DNA of 64,000 bases from Telmatospirillum sp. (GCA_020248985.1 JADCGL010000022.1:248001-312000); one strand, 5' to 3'. Shown: positions 27,441 to 36,775, counted from the first letter of the stretch. The notes: a model not told the origin generated them from the sequence alone. Numbers and translations: made by a program.

Positions 27441-27923
27441 TTAGGCGCGGTGGTAGGGGTGTCCAGCCAACAGCGAGCCAGCCCGCCACAATTGTTCGGC
27501 CAGCATCGCGCGCGCGAGCAGATGCGGCCACGTCATAGCGCCGAGCGACAGACGGAAGCGCGCTTTCTCGATCAAAGTTGCATCGAGCCCGTCGGCGCCG
27601 CCGATCGCAAACGCAACGTCGCCATTGCCGTCGTCGCGCCAAGCGGCAAGCTTGGCCGCGAATTCTTCGGTCGACAGCGTTTTGCCGCGCGGATCAAGGG
27701 CGACCAGAAAGGCGCCGTCGGGCACCTGGGCCAGCAGCTTTTCGGCCTCGGCGCGCTTGCGCGCGGCGGCGTCCGCTTTGTCTTTGGGTTTGGCCTCGAT
27801 CTCGCGGCACTCGAGCGGCCCGATGCCGGCCGGGCTCGCCGTCAGGCGCTTGGCGTATTCGCCGACAAGCGCATCCTCGGGCGAGCCGCGTGCGCGGCCC
27901 GCTGCCACGATCGTGACTCGCAT
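27441..27923 (-). CDS. rlmH: 23S rRNA (pseudouridine1915-N3)-methyltransferase
   Basis: The 160-residue SPOUT methyltransferase modifies helix 69 of 23S rRNA in the assembled ribosome. The trefoil-knot C-terminus is clear: FAIGGADGLD, then LSLGAMTWPHLLARAMLAEQL and the invariant tail GHPYHR. The N-terminus (VTIVAAGRARGSPEDALVGEYAKR) fits the family. It is 27 bases after rsfS, a standard neighbour in Alphaproteobacteria. Length is normal. Confidence 0.95.
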   Translation of the reverse strand: MRVTIVAAGRARGSPEDALVGEYAKRLTASPAGIGPLECREIEAKPKDKADAAARKRAEAEKLLAQVPDGAFLVALDPRGKTLSTEEFAAKLAAWRDDGNGDVAFAIGGADGLDATLIEKARFRLSLGAMTWPHLLARAMLAEQLWRAGSLLAGHPYHRA

Positions 27924-27950
27924 CCCGGCCCGGCGCTCCCAGCCTAGCGC

Positions 27951-28328
27951 TTACGCATGCGCTGCGGCCGGCTCTTCCCAATCGTCGGCCCACATTTTCT
28001 CGAGCCCGTACTGGGCGCGGATTTCGGGCCGAAACAGGTGCACGACGATGTCGCCGCCGTCGATCAGCACCCAATCGCCCTGGTCGGCACCCTCGATGCG
28101 GATGCCTTTAAGGCCTTTGCCCTCCAGCTTTTCGACGACGTGCTGGGCCATGGATTGGATGTGGCGGCTCGAGAGGCCGCTGGCGACGATCATGTAGTCG
28201 GCGATCGTGCTTTTGCCGGCGAGGTCGATGACGACCGGGTCGGCGGCTTTGTCGTCGTCGAGCGTTTTGGCGACGAGTTTAAGGACCGTTTTGGGCGCGG
28301 ATACGGTCTTGCGCTTTGTCGTGGCGAT
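27951..28328 (-). CDS. rsfS: Ribosomal silencing factor RsfS, apparent ATC start
   Basis: RsfS binds uL14 and blocks subunit joining in starvation. The family blocks VLKLVAKTLDDDKAADPVVID and KSTIADYMIVASGLSSRHI are in one frame, so the conserved protein begins well upstream of the first ATG (28193). No ATG, GTG, TTG or CTG occurs in frame between the upstream TAA (28356-28358) and 28193. An ATC at 28326-28328 has a GGGAG motif 7 bases before it, an ideal spacing, and gives a 125-residue protein of normal length. The start is therefore inferred to be ATC. It lies 27 bases after nadD in the same frame. A sequencing error or read-through of the nadD TAA are alternatives. Confidence 0.8.
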   Translation of the reverse strand: MATTKRKTVSAPKTVLKLVAKTLDDDKAADPVVIDLAGKSTIADYMIVASGLSSRHIQSMAQHVVEKLEGKGLKGIRIEGADQGDWVLIDGGDIVVHLFRPEIRAQYGLEKMWADDWEEPAAAHA

Positions 28329-28355
28329 CGCGTGTCTCCCGAGTTGGTCGTACGG

Positions 28356-29030
28356 TTAACGGTGCGAACGGGGCAGTGACTCAGAGCGGGGCGGCGTGTT
28401 TCGCGCGGACGGCCACGGGGCTTTGAGGCCCGCACGAATCCGTGTGGCAGAGGCCGGGTGCAGGCGGACCGGAAAGTACGCCCACGCCGGCGGCGCGAAC
28501 GTGCCCAAACGGCGGACCCGACGGGATCCGATTTGGGCTGTGGAAAAGGCCCGAGCCGCCTTTGCGACCAATGCTTTGTTAGAATACGTCGGGCGCGCGA
28601 AAACGGCAATGACCATCGTGTTAAAAATTTTCCGCCAACGCTGCCAGCGATCGAACTGCAGCAGATTGTCCGCCCCCATCACCCATACGAAGTGCGTGCG
28701 CGGAAAACGCCGCGCGCAGGCTTCGAGCGTATCGGCCGTGTAGCGCGTGCCGAGCCACGTCTCGAGGGCGACGGCTTTGAGGCGCGGGTGGCCCGCACAC
28801 ATGGCTTTTGCACTCGCAAGGCGTGCTGCCAAAGGCGCCATGCCATCGGCGTCTTTGAGCGGATTTTGCGGGCTCACGATGAGCCAAACTTCGTCGAGAT
28901 CGAGGCGCTTCAACGCTTCGCGCGCGATGTGCGCGTGGCCTTCATGGGCGGGATTGAACGAACCGCCGAACAGGCCCACGCGGCGCTTGGGTGCGAGACC
29001 CAACCGATAGAGAGGGGGTGCGATACTCAA
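28356..29030 (-). CDS. nadD: Nicotinate-nucleotide adenylyltransferase
   Basis: The 224-residue cytoplasmic enzyme forms deamido-NAD from nicotinate mononucleotide and ATP. The nucleotidyltransferase motif GLFGGSFNPAHEGH supplies the HxGH-type signature, and SATRIRAGL is the ISSTxIR-like C-terminal motif. WVMGADNLLQF is also typical. Its start overlaps the proA stop by 4 bases (ATGA), and its TAA is in frame with rsfS. The order proB-proA-nadD-rsfS-rlmH is conserved in the class. Confidence 0.94.
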   Translation of the reverse strand: MSIAPPLYRLGLAPKRRVGLFGGSFNPAHEGHAHIAREALKRLDLDEVWLIVSPQNPLKDADGMAPLAARLASAKAMCAGHPRLKAVALETWLGTRYTADTLEACARRFPRTHFVWVMGADNLLQFDRWQRWRKIFNTMVIAVFARPTYSNKALVAKAARAFSTAQIGSRRVRRLGTFAPPAWAYFPVRLHPASATRIRAGLKAPWPSARNTPPRSESLPRSHR

Positions 29031-30319
29031 GGCCGCGTCTGCCCGGCCCCGCGCACGACATATTTGTAGGTCGTGAGCTGCTCGGCCCCGACGGGCCCGC
29101 GCGGCGGCAAGCGACCGGTCGAAATTCCGATCTCGGCGCCGAAGCCAAACTCGGCCCCGTCGGCGAACTGCGTCGAAGCGTTGTGCAGGACGATCGCCGA
29201 ATCGACGCGCGACAAAAACGCTTCGGCCGCCGCCGGATCGCCCGCCACGATCGCATCGGTATGGTGCGAGCCGTAGGCGTTGACGTGGTCGATCGCCGCA
29301 TCGAGCCCGTCGACGATCTTAACGGCGAGGATCGCGTCGAGATATTCGGTTGTCCAATCGGCGTCCGTTGCGGCCAGCGCACGGCGGTCGATCTTCTGCA
29401 CGTCCGCGTCGCCGCGAATCTCGCAGCCCGCGGCGATCAGATCGTCGAGGATGGCGGGCAGATGCGTAGGGGCGGCCGCACGATCCACCAGCAGCGTTTC
29501 GGTGGCCCCGCACACCGAGACGCGGCGCATCTTGGCGTTCATCGTGATTTTGCGGGCCATGTCGATGTCGGCCGATTCGTGGATGTAGGTGTGGCACAGC
29601 CCTTCGAGATGCGCGATCACCGGGATGTGCGTTTCCTTCATCACGCGCTCGATGAGGCTCTTGCCGCCGCGCGGCACGATCGTGTCGATATGCCGGTGCA
29701 TGGCGAGCATGTGCCCCACCGCCGCCCGGTCGCGCGTGGGGACAAGCTGCACGGCGTCTTCGGGCAGACCCGAAGCAGCCAGCGCCGCACGGATCGCGGC
29801 CACGATCGCCTGCGACGAATGGAAGCTCTCCTGGCCGCCGCGCAGGATCGCGGCATTGCCGGATTTCACGCACAAAGCACCCGCATCGGCCGTCACGTTC
29901 GGGCGCGCTTCGTAGATGATGCCGATCACGCCGATCGGAACGGCGACGCGCGAAATCATCAGGCCGTTGGGCCGATTCCAGCCCTGCAGGATGGAGCCAA
30001 CCGGATCGGGCAACGCCGCAACGTCTTCGAGGCCTTTTGCGATGGCCTCGATACGTTTGATATCGAGGCGCGAGCGGTCGACCATCGCAAGCGAATTGCC
30101 GGCCTCGACCGCAAACGCGACGTCGGCGGCGTTGGCCTCGAGAATCGCGTTGGAAGCCGCGCGGATCTTGTCGGCAGCCATGCGCAAGGCGGCACTCTTC
30201 TTTTTGGCCGGTGCAACCGCAAGCAGGGCGGCCGCGCGCCGTGCGGCAAGGCCTATCGCTTCCATCGCGGCTTTAAGGGGGGCTTCTTGAGCGGCCATCG
30301 ATTCGGCTTTCATCGGCAT
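29027..30319 (-). CDS. proA: Glutamate-5-semialdehyde dehydrogenase (gamma-glutamyl phosphate reductase)
   Basis: The roughly 430-residue enzyme reduces gamma-glutamyl phosphate to glutamate semialdehyde with NADPH in proline synthesis. VPIGVIGIIYEARPNVTADA, LRGGQESFHSS, IVPRGGKSLIE and the catalytic cysteine region AKMRRVSVCGATETLLVD are all present, as is the tail with STGRLPPRGPVGAEQLTTYKY. Two Met codons (30319 and 30313) are close together and a third is at 30298; the first was chosen and the choice is uncertain by a few residues. It follows proB by 25 bases. Confidence 0.95.
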   Translation of the reverse strand: MPMKAESMAAQEAPLKAAMEAIGLAARRAAALLAVAPAKKKSAALRMAADKIRAASNAILEANAADVAFAVEAGNSLAMVDRSRLDIKRIEAIAKGLEDVAALPDPVGSILQGWNRPNGLMISRVAVPIGVIGIIYEARPNVTADAGALCVKSGNAAILRGGQESFHSSQAIVAAIRAALAASGLPEDAVQLVPTRDRAAVGHMLAMHRHIDTIVPRGGKSLIERVMKETHIPVIAHLEGLCHTYIHESADIDMARKITMNAKMRRVSVCGATETLLVDRAAAPTHLPAILDDLIAAGCEIRGDADVQKIDRRALAATDADWTTEYLDAILAVKIVDGLDAAIDHVNAYGSHHTDAIVAGDPAAAEAFLSRVDSAIVLHNASTQFADGAEFGFGAEIGISTGRLPPRGPVGAEQLTTYKYVVRGAGQTRP

Positions 30320-30344
30320 TATACTAACGGGCGGGATCGGCAGT

Positions 30345-31457
30345 TCAAACCGGACCCATCGCGAGATCATCGCGATGGATGATTTCGTCGCGGCCGCGAT
30401 AGCCGAGCAGTTCTTCGATGTCGGACGAGCGACGGCCTTGGATGCGCGCAATGTCGGCGGCGGCGTAGGCGCTCAAGCCGCGCGCCACTTCGCGCCCGGC
30501 CTTGTCGCGCACGCGGATCGCGTCGCCGCGCTCGAACGACCCTTCCACGCCGACCACGCCCGCCGGCAGCAGGCTTTTGCCCTGGCCCAAGGCACGCACG
30601 GCCCCGTCGTCGATCACGACAGCACCGGCAGGCTCGACCGTGCCGGCAATCCAGCGTTTGCGCGCCGAAGCAGGGCTGCCCTGGGGCATGAACCAGGTGC
30701 AGCGCGCCCCCTGTTCGAGCGCTTGTAATGGACGCATGCGCTTGCCCGACGCGATCGCCATGCGGCAGCCGGCACCGAGCGCGATGCGCGCGGCACCCAA
30801 TTTCGTCACCATGCCGCCCGACGAATAGCCGGGCCGCGCTTCGCCCGCCATCGCGAGAATTTCGGGCGTCAAATCGGTCACTTGCGGCAGATGGCGGGCG
30901 GCCGGATCGCGATGCGGATCGGCCGTGTAGAGCCCGTCGATATCCGACAGGAGAACGAGTGCATCGGCCGACGCCATCTGCGCCACACGCGCGGCAAGGC
31001 GATCATTGTCGCCAAAGCGCAGCTCTTCGGTCGCGACCGTGTCGTTTTCGTTGATGATCGGGACCGCCCCCGTCTCGAGCAAGGTCGCGACCGTCGCGCG
31101 CGCATTGAGATGGCGGCGGCGCGATTCGGTGTCGTCCGGCGTGAGCAGCAATTGAGCGCCCACGATGCCGCGTGCGGCCAAAGCTTCGAGCCATGCGTGC
31201 GCAAGCCACACTTGCCCCGTCGCGGCGGCGGCTTGTTTTTCCTCGATTTTCAGCACGCGCGTACCGTAGCCGAGCTTCCAGCGCCCGATCGCGACGGCCC
31301 CCGACGTGACCACGATCACGTCGAGCCCGCGCGCTTTGAGCATCGCCACATCGTCGGCAAGGCCTGCGAGCCAGTCGGCGCGCACGCCGCCTTCCGCATC
31401 GACCATCAATGCCGAGCCCGTCTTGACGACGAGGCGTTTGACGTTTTCGAAACTCAT
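30345..31457 (-). CDS. proB: Glutamate 5-kinase
   Basis: The 370-residue enzyme catalyses the first, feedback-inhibited step of proline synthesis. The amino acid kinase domain shows [43 protein letters not shown] and the [15 protein letters not shown] loop. A C-terminal PUA domain follows ([22 protein letters not shown] onward). The ATG at 31457 is 7 bases from the obgE stop, so it is the next gene of the same operon. Other in-frame upstream codons belong to the obgE antisense. Confidence 0.95.
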   Translation of the reverse strand: MSFENVKRLVVKTGSALMVDAEGGVRADWLAGLADDVAMLKARGLDVIVVTSGAVAIGRWKLGYGTRVLKIEEKQAAAATGQVWLAHAWLEALAARGIVGAQLLLTPDDTESRRRHLNARATVATLLETGAVPIINENDTVATEELRFGDNDRLAARVAQMASADALVLLSDIDGLYTADPHRDPAARHLPQVTDLTPEILAMAGEARPGYSSGGMVTKLGAARIALGAGCRMAIASGKRMRPLQALEQGARCTWFMPQGSPASARKRWIAGTVEPAGAVVIDDGAVRALGQGKSLLPAGVVGVEGSFERGDAIRVRDKAGREVARGLSAYAAADIARIQGRRSSDIEELLGYRGRDEIIHRDDLAMGPV

Positions 31458-31464
31458 CGCCTGC

Positions 31465-32526
<1,062 letters not shown>

Positions 32527-32545
32527 TCAGGTCCAAAAACGAGAA

Positions 32546-32572
32546 AAGGGAACGGCCTTGCGCCGTTCCCTT
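32546..32572 (-). terminator. Rho-independent terminator after rpmA
   Basis: An 11-bp perfect stem (AAGGGAACGGC / GCCGTTCCCTT) with a 5-base loop is followed, in the minus-strand transcript, by a T-rich tail (TTTTCTCGTTTTT). It lies between rpmA and obgE, so it should end or attenuate the ribosomal protein transcript while leaving some obgE read-through. Confidence 0.75.
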
Positions 32573-32614
32573 GTCTGGCAGAGCCGCCTGTCGTCGGGCG
32601 GAATGTGGGACGGC

Positions 32615-32887
32615 TTACTCGGCGGCGACGGCCACCGGCGCCGGCTCGACCGAGACGATCGTCTTGCCGCCGGCCTTGCGGAAAATCAGCTTGCCGGTCT
32701 TGAGCGCGAACAGCGTGTGGTCGCGGCCCATGCCGACTTCCTTGCCCGCGACATAGACGGTGCCGCGCTGGCGGACCAGAATGTTGCCCGCGAGAACGAC
32801 CTGGCCGCCCGCGCGCTTGAGGCCGAGACGGCGACCGGCTGTGTCGCGCCCGTTGCGCGAAGAACCGCCTGCTTTTTTATGCGCCAT
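32615..32887 (-). CDS. rpmA: 50S ribosomal protein bL27
   Basis: A 90-residue basic protein with the bL27 start [16 protein letters not shown], and [17 protein letters not shown] and [12 protein letters not shown] in the middle. It sits at the peptidyl transferase centre of the large subunit. The start codon is 14 bases after rplU. There is no N-terminal extension of the Firmicutes type, so no cleavage is expected. Confidence 0.97.
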   Translation of the reverse strand: MAHKKAGGSSRNGRDTAGRRLGLKRAGGQVVLAGNILVRQRGTVYVAGKEVGMGRDHTLFALKTGKLIFRKAGGKTIVSVEPAPVAVAAE

Positions 32888-32901
32888 TTCCCGATACTCC
32901 C

Positions 32902-33216
32902 TTAGGCGACCTTGATGTCGACGATGCGCAGCGTCGTTTCGAACTGGCGATGCCCGTTCTTGCGGCGCGAATTCTGGCGACGGCGCTTCTTGAAGATGAT
33001 GATCTTCTCGCCCTTGCCCTGCGCCAGAACCGTGGCGGTGACCTTGGCGCCCGCGACGGTCGGGCTGCCGACGGTGGCCTTGCCCGCGTCGGTCACCATC
33101 GGCACGTCGCCGAATTCGACGGTTTTGCCGGCTTCGGCTTCGAGCTTCTCGACGACGATGACGTCGTTCTTGGCGACCTTGTACTGCTTGCCGCCGGTGC
33201 GAATGACTGCGTACAT
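32902..33216 (-). CDS. rplU: 50S ribosomal protein bL21
   Basis: A 104-residue protein with the bL21 blocks [26 protein letters not shown] and the basic [15 protein letters not shown] motif that contacts 23S rRNA. It is the first gene of the rplU-rpmA-obgE unit and has a near-consensus promoter about 77 bases upstream. Full length. Confidence 0.97.
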   Translation of the reverse strand: MYAVIRTGGKQYKVAKNDVIVVEKLEAEAGKTVEFGDVPMVTDAGKATVGSPTVAGAKVTATVLAQGKGEKIIIFKKRRRQNSRRKNGHRQFETTLRIVDIKVA

Positions 33217-33292
33217 TTTGCGTATCCCTCGGGTGCTATCGGCAGCCGAAAATCGGCCAACCGAGCCTGCCCCGGTCTTTCAAAGAGCGCGC

Positions 33293-33320
33293 ACTATACT
33301 TACAGGACTTCGACTGTCAA
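33293..33320 (-). promoter_or_regulatory. Near-consensus sigma-70 promoter of rplU
   Basis: Read on the minus strand, TTGACA (33320-33315) is followed after 16 bases by TATAGT (33298-33293), which gives a start of transcription near 33286 and a leader of about 70 bases. This is the strongest promoter match seen in the window and fits the high expression of ribosomal protein genes. Confidence 0.75.
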
Positions 33321-33379
33321 GCGGCGTGCCGGAAAATCGCGTGACCCGATCGGGGCCGCCTGCTACACCGGCCGCCACA

Positions 33380-34417
33380 ATGTCCGCTTCCGACCCGGAA
33401 AAATCCAGCAACACCTTGAAAAGACTTGCAGTGCGCTGGGCCTGGGTGCCGGTCATGGCGCTCGCCGTTGCGGCCTTGCTGCGTTTTGTCGATCTGGCGG
33501 AAGTTGGCCAAGCCCTTGGCCGCGCCGATCCGTGGCAGGTGGCGGCGATGGTCGGCGTGTGGCTCGTGTGGCTGGCCGTGCGGCCATTGCGCATGCGCAT
33601 CTTGCTGCGAGCAACCGCACCGGCCACTCAAATCGCCTACAACGACGCCTATGGCGCGCATGCTTTAGGCAATTCCATCAATAGCTTGCTGCCCATGCGA
33701 GCCGGCGAATTTGCGATGATGTGGGTGCTCGCAAGACGGTCCCAAGTGGCTTTGCCGGCCTCGTTTTCGGCGATCGTGCTCGACCGGCTGTGCGATCTGG
33801 CGGCGGCCCTCGCGGTGTTAATCATTGCGATCTTCGCGATGCCGAATCCGCCGACGCTCATCGTCGAAGGGATCGAGATTGTAACCGCCGTGCTCGTCGT
33901 GGGCATGGCGCTGATCGCCGCTGCCGTGCGGCTGCGTGCCCAGGCTTTGCGGGTTTTTGCAGTCCTTCTGCCGCGGCGCTGGCATGGCGCCTTGCTGCCG
34001 CGGCTCGAAGAATTGCTCAAAGGGCTCGGCGTTTTGGCGCGGCCCGCCGTGTTCGTGCAGGCCGTGGCCTTGTCGGCGGCGATTTGGGGCTTGGCGGTTG
34101 TGTCTTTCACGGCCGGGATCGGTGCCGTATGGCCGGACGCGACCTTGGCGATGGGGGCATTTACGGTCGGCGTGGTCGCGATGGCTTTTCTGGTACCGGC
34201 CGCTCCAGGCGGGATCGGCGTATTCCATGCGGCGATCGTGTTCGCCCTTGCCTTCTACGGCGTGCCGGCCGCCACGGCCCTCGCCTATGCGCTGATCAGC
34301 CATGCGCTCACCTTTACGGTCGGGATCGCTGTAGCGGCGTCCTGGACGCTCTATAACGGCCTCGATCCGCGCGAGTTCGCGCGCGCCAATGCCGCCCGCG
34401 ACGCCGACGTGCGTTGA
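33380..34417 (+). CDS. UPF0104 / lysylphosphatidylglycerol synthase-type membrane flippase domain protein
   Basis: The 345-residue inner-membrane protein has about eight hydrophobic helices. Features of the UPF0104/AglD-like transporter domain are visible: NDAYGAHALGNSINSLLPMRAGEFAMM, FSAIVLDRLCDLAA, and FLVPAAPGGIGVFHAAIVFAL. Proteins of this group flip or bind lipid-linked molecules. There is no soluble aminoacyl-lipid synthase domain. The ATG at 33380 was chosen; the frame is open upstream only as antisense of rplU. It is divergent from rplU and has no evident operon partner. Confidence 0.85.
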   Translation: MSASDPEKSSNTLKRLAVRWAWVPVMALAVAALLRFVDLAEVGQALGRADPWQVAAMVGVWLVWLAVRPLRMRILLRATAPATQIAYNDAYGAHALGNSINSLLPMRAGEFAMMWVLARRSQVALPASFSAIVLDRLCDLAAALAVLIIAIFAMPNPPTLIVEGIEIVTAVLVVGMALIAAAVRLRAQALRVFAVLLPRRWHGALLPRLEELLKGLGVLARPAVFVQAVALSAAIWGLAVVSFTAGIGAVWPDATLAMGAFTVGVVAMAFLVPAAPGGIGVFHAAIVFALAFYGVPAATALAYALISHALTFTVGIAVAASWTLYNGLDPREFARANAARDADVR

Positions 34418-34426
34418 AGGCGCCGA

Positions 34427-34455
34427 CCGAGCGCATTTGGCGCACTTGCGCTCGG
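34427..34455 (+). terminator. Possible stem-loop terminator after the UPF0104 gene
   Basis: An 8-bp inverted repeat (CCGAGCGC / GCGCTCGG) with a 13-base loop lies just after the stop codon and before tRNA-Ser. There is no clear U-run after it, so it may protect the 3' end or act with Rho. Confidence 0.35.
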
Positions 34456-34502
34456 CGGAATTTGGCATTAGACATGCCCGCCTTTAAGACAGCCTTTCGT
34501 GC

Positions 34503-34592
34503 GGACAGGTGGCCGAGTGGCTGAAGGCGTCAGTCTCGAAAACTGAAATACCGGCAACGGTATCGCGAGTTCGAATCTCGCCCTGTCCGCCA
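34503..34592 (+). tRNA. tRNA-Ser (anticodon CGA)
   Basis: The 90-base cloverleaf has acceptor arms GGACAGG and CCTGTCC, a G discriminator and an encoded CCA. The anticodon stem-loop TCAGT-CTCGAAA-ACTGA gives anticodon CGA, reading UCG. A long variable arm (ACCGGCAACGGT) and the T-arm GCGAGTTCGAATCTCGC confirm a serine tRNA. Its 3' end is the integration site of the element that follows, and the tRNA remains intact. Confidence 0.97.
34579..34592 (+). repeat. Left attachment site (attL core)
   Basis: The last 14 bases of tRNA-Ser including CCA (CGCCCTGTCCGCCA) are repeated exactly at 42017-42030. The preceding T-arm TTCGAAT has an imperfect counterpart (CTCGAAT) at the right end, as expected for an att site derived from a tRNA 3' end. 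Confidence 0.85.
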
Positions 34593-34646
34593 CTTTATCC
34601 TATTTTATCGTTTATTATCAAGGATATACGGATTTTTGTTACCCCA

Positions 34647-34667
34647 TACCCATCCGTTTACCCATCC
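34647..34667 (+). repeat. Paired 9-bp repeat near the left end (candidate integrase arm site)
   Basis: TACCCATCC occurs twice with a 3-base spacer (34647-34655 and 34659-34667). The same pair with the same 12-base pitch lies at 41866-41886. The matched arrangement at both element ends suggests arm-type binding sites for the integrase. Confidence 0.65.
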
Positions 34668-34824
34668 GGCGTAGCGCGGCAAAGGCAATTCAAGGCCGAG
34701 CCACAAGCGTCCCGTTTCAGCTATACTCTCCCCGCACCGAGTCGCATATCCCTTGACGCCCTCAGCCCATTAGCGTTGAGTGCGGCGTTTTCGCAATTTA
34801 GGGACATTGACGGTGGCTCACACC

Positions 34825-35019
34825 ATGAATCAGGAACTGTTGTTTCCGCCTATGGAAACGACCGACGCAGCTACCCGAGACGCTTACGCTAAAGCGTTAG
34901 AGCGAGTGCGTAAGCTCAATGCTTGGCCAGAGCCTGACAATTCTGGCGTTGGGCCCGACGAATTTTTTTCTGAGTTCGAGACGATGGATGAAGTCCGGAA
35001 TCGTTATCGGGACCGATAA
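34825..35019 (+). CDS. Small acidic hypothetical protein, 64 aa (cargo)
   Basis: The protein has an acidic C-terminal half with GVGPDEFFSEFETMDEVRNRY and no recognised domain, signal or membrane segment. An ATG was chosen at 34825; a GTG at 34813 is possible. It is separated by only 14 bases from the next gene on the same strand, and the pair (small acidic plus larger basic protein) is arranged like an antitoxin with its toxin. That is an inference from size and order only. Confidence 0.55.
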   Translation: MNQELLFPPMETTDAATRDAYAKALERVRKLNAWPEPDNSGVGPDEFFSEFETMDEVRNRYRDR

Positions 35020-35033
35020 CGTCGGGGCTTGAT

Positions 35034-35573
35034 TTGACAACCACACCAGATTGGCGTGCGCTTCATGCGATGCTTGACGAGCATCAGGCGCCGCAGGCAG
35101 CTCGCATTGTGATTGGGCTTCAGCGCAATGTGCCCACTTTGTGCGCTGAACACGGGTTCGAAGCCAAGGGCCTAGAATCCGAAGCGTATGACGAGGTAGC
35201 GAAGAAGGCCGTTCGAGATATTCAACGTCTTTTGATCTATCAAGCGGGCAATCTGGAATTCCTGAAATACTCCGCTTACATTTCTTTTTGGTTTCGCAAG
35301 CTGCAGCCGATCCGAGATGCCGCGCGTATTCGTGCTGACGGAACAGCATTTGGCGTGGCCCGGGATTTGAACGAAAGATGTGCTGTATGGCTTATGGGGT
35401 GTAGCCAATGGACCCATTACATCCGAAAAGATGAAGCCAACGGCCTTTCTATCAGAAAAAAGTACCGCGAGTTCTTCAGTAGCCCCGACTTTGAATACGC
35501 AATTGACTCTATGCGGAACAGAACATTTGGACCACACCACTTTGTTTTACTCGCAAAAATGATCGAGCGCTGA
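35034..35573 (+). CDS. Hypothetical protein, 179 aa, with C-terminal Rx4-6H motif (cargo)
   Basis: The start is TTG with a GGGG motif 8 bases before it. The sequence is mixed alpha-helical, with an aromatic patch (YSAYISFWFRKLQ, about residues 79-91). The end reads MRNRTFGPHHF (residues 160-170), where R161 or R163 and H168 fit the Rx4-6H pattern of HEPN-type RNases; the motif is short and could be chance. GC content is lower than in flanking chromosomal genes, consistent with recent transfer. It may be a toxin or defence protein with the 64-residue protein upstream as partner, but no family is recognised. Confidence 0.55.
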   Translation: MTTTPDWRALHAMLDEHQAPQAARIVIGLQRNVPTLCAEHGFEAKGLESEAYDEVAKKAVRDIQRLLIYQAGNLEFLKYSAYISFWFRKLQPIRDAARIRADGTAFGVARDLNERCAVWLMGCSQWTHYIRKDEANGLSIRKKYREFFSSPDFEYAIDSMRNRTFGPHHFVLLAKMIER

Positions 35574-35626
35574 CCCTGGTGCTTACTAAAGAATCTGGCT
35601 CATTTGGATTTGCCGGGGCTCGCTTT

Positions 35627-35785
35627 CTACCGCCCGCCCATCGCTGGATAGCCCCCGAATTCTGGTGCGCCGGGATAATCGATCCAGGTCCAAACCGGCC
35701 GCGCCCCACAGGCGCCGCACCGGAAGCGCGGCAGTAGATCGACCGCGCGGACCGTGGCGCCCTGCCGTTCTATAAGCTCTCGCAT
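35627..35785 (-). CDS. Small zinc-ribbon-like protein or remnant, 52 aa
   Basis: The short reading frame starts at ATG 35785 (MRELIERQGATVRAVDLL), contains RFRCGACGARPVWTW with a CxxC knuckle, and stops at 35627. Similar short RFRCxxCGxR proteins are common in alphaproteobacterial phages and mobile elements. Only one CxxC is present, so it is either half of a dimeric zinc site or a truncated remnant. In-frame TGA 18 bases upstream prevents extension. The flanking stretches (35574-35626 and 35786-36058) show no other gene. Confidence 0.45.
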   Translation of the reverse strand: MRELIERQGATVRAVDLLPRFRCGACGARPVWTWIDYPGAPEFGGYPAMGGR

Positions 35786-36058
35786 CGGCGGAATCCGGCC
35801 GTGTCAGCAAGTCGGGTATTTGACCGTCACGCTTCGCGCGCGTTTGGATAGCTGCGCGAGTGTGGGCAGTGGGAATACGGGTTCGGATTTACGGTTCACG
35901 CTATAATGCTATGTAGTTCAGCGTACGCGAGTCACGCGTGCAAATCCTACCAATGCCGGATGACTGCGAATATTCTTAGACGAGCCACAAGCAGAGGGTT
36001 AGCAGCTGCAAAGGGTCTAATCAGGATTTTTAAATCGAAAGAAGATTAGGAGACCGTT

Positions 36059-36775
36059 TTGGATGTAAAGAGGGCTGAACAGTTTCTTCAAAAGGCTGAG
36101 CGTTTGTTAAGGTGGAGCAATGACCACCGAGAGGAAATGCGCGCAGCGGGACAGCGCCGTGATATCGAAAGAATTGAAAGACACTTTTGGATTGTTCTTT
36201 GTCTATTCGATTCTGTTCATCAAGCATTGGCTGATGCTGCAAAGAAACTGGACATGACTGATTGGCGGGATGATTTGAATCAACTTCGCGAAAATGACCC
36301 ACTCCTAAAATACATCTGGTGCGCGCGCAATTCCGAGGTACACGATGCGTTTGTAAAGTGGCAGCCAAGTATGAAGCATATGAATATAAGAGTTATTGAT
36401 CCAGCCAAAGTCAGTCGAGTTGCTGGATGGGGGAACGAACAAAGTCGAATTTCTAGAATTTTTTGCTTCATTTATAGTGTCCAAAACTTGACCGAGTTGA
36501 TGCAGGCGATAAAAGATGGAGCATTACCATCAGCGGATCGGCAAATAGCGGCTGGCGTTGAAGTTATTGAGAGCCTCGATTCTTTAGCGCTTAGAGATTT
36601 TGACATCGGTCAGGGGAGGAAGCGTCAAAAGATTTCTGCCCCTGAATTGCATCAAGGCAAAGCAATCCCTCCGTCAGCTGATGAGGCTGTTTTCCACACA
36701 CTTTCTTTTTACGAGTCAAAATTCCAATCAATTAAGGCAGTCGCCGCTGGGAAGGCGGCGATAGCCAAGCCTTAA
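36059..36775 (+). CDS. Hypothetical protein, 238 aa, HEPN-like motif (cargo)
   Basis: The gene is the most AT-rich in the window. The TTG start follows a good AGGAG site. The N-terminal 100 residues are helical and end in IWCARNSEVHDAF, where Arg90 and His95 form an RNxxxH pattern like that of HEPN-domain ribonucleases and related proteins. The C-terminal part is less structured and ends in KAVAAGKAAIAKP. There is no signal peptide or membrane helix. The composition and place between the att sites mark it as acquired cargo. A role in defence or RNA cleavage is a guess from the motif only. Confidence 0.6.
   Translation: MDVKRAEQFLQKAERLLRWSNDHREEMRAAGQRRDIERIERHFWIVLCLFDSVHQALADAAKKLDMTDWRDDLNQLRENDPLLKYIWCARNSEVHDAFVKWQPSMKHMNIRVIDPAKVSRVAGWGNEQSRISRIFCFIYSVQNLTELMQAIKDGALPSADRQIAAGVEVIESLDSLALRDFDIGQGRKRQKISAPELHQGKAIPPSADEAVFHTLSFYESKFQSIKAVAAGKAAIAKP

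Noticed and set aside
28190-28609. A 139-codon frame overlapping nadD and rsfS
   Set aside because: Arginine- and serine-rich shadow of the two conserved genes in another frame.
34509-34892. An open frame starting inside tRNA-Ser
   Set aside because: It overlaps the tRNA and the att site, has mixed composition and no ribosome-binding site; the downstream 64-aa gene in another frame is preferred.
35880-35965. A tRNA-like stretch with a T-arm-like GTGCAAATC
   Set aside because: No acceptor stem or anticodon arm could be paired, so it is not called as a tRNA or remnant.
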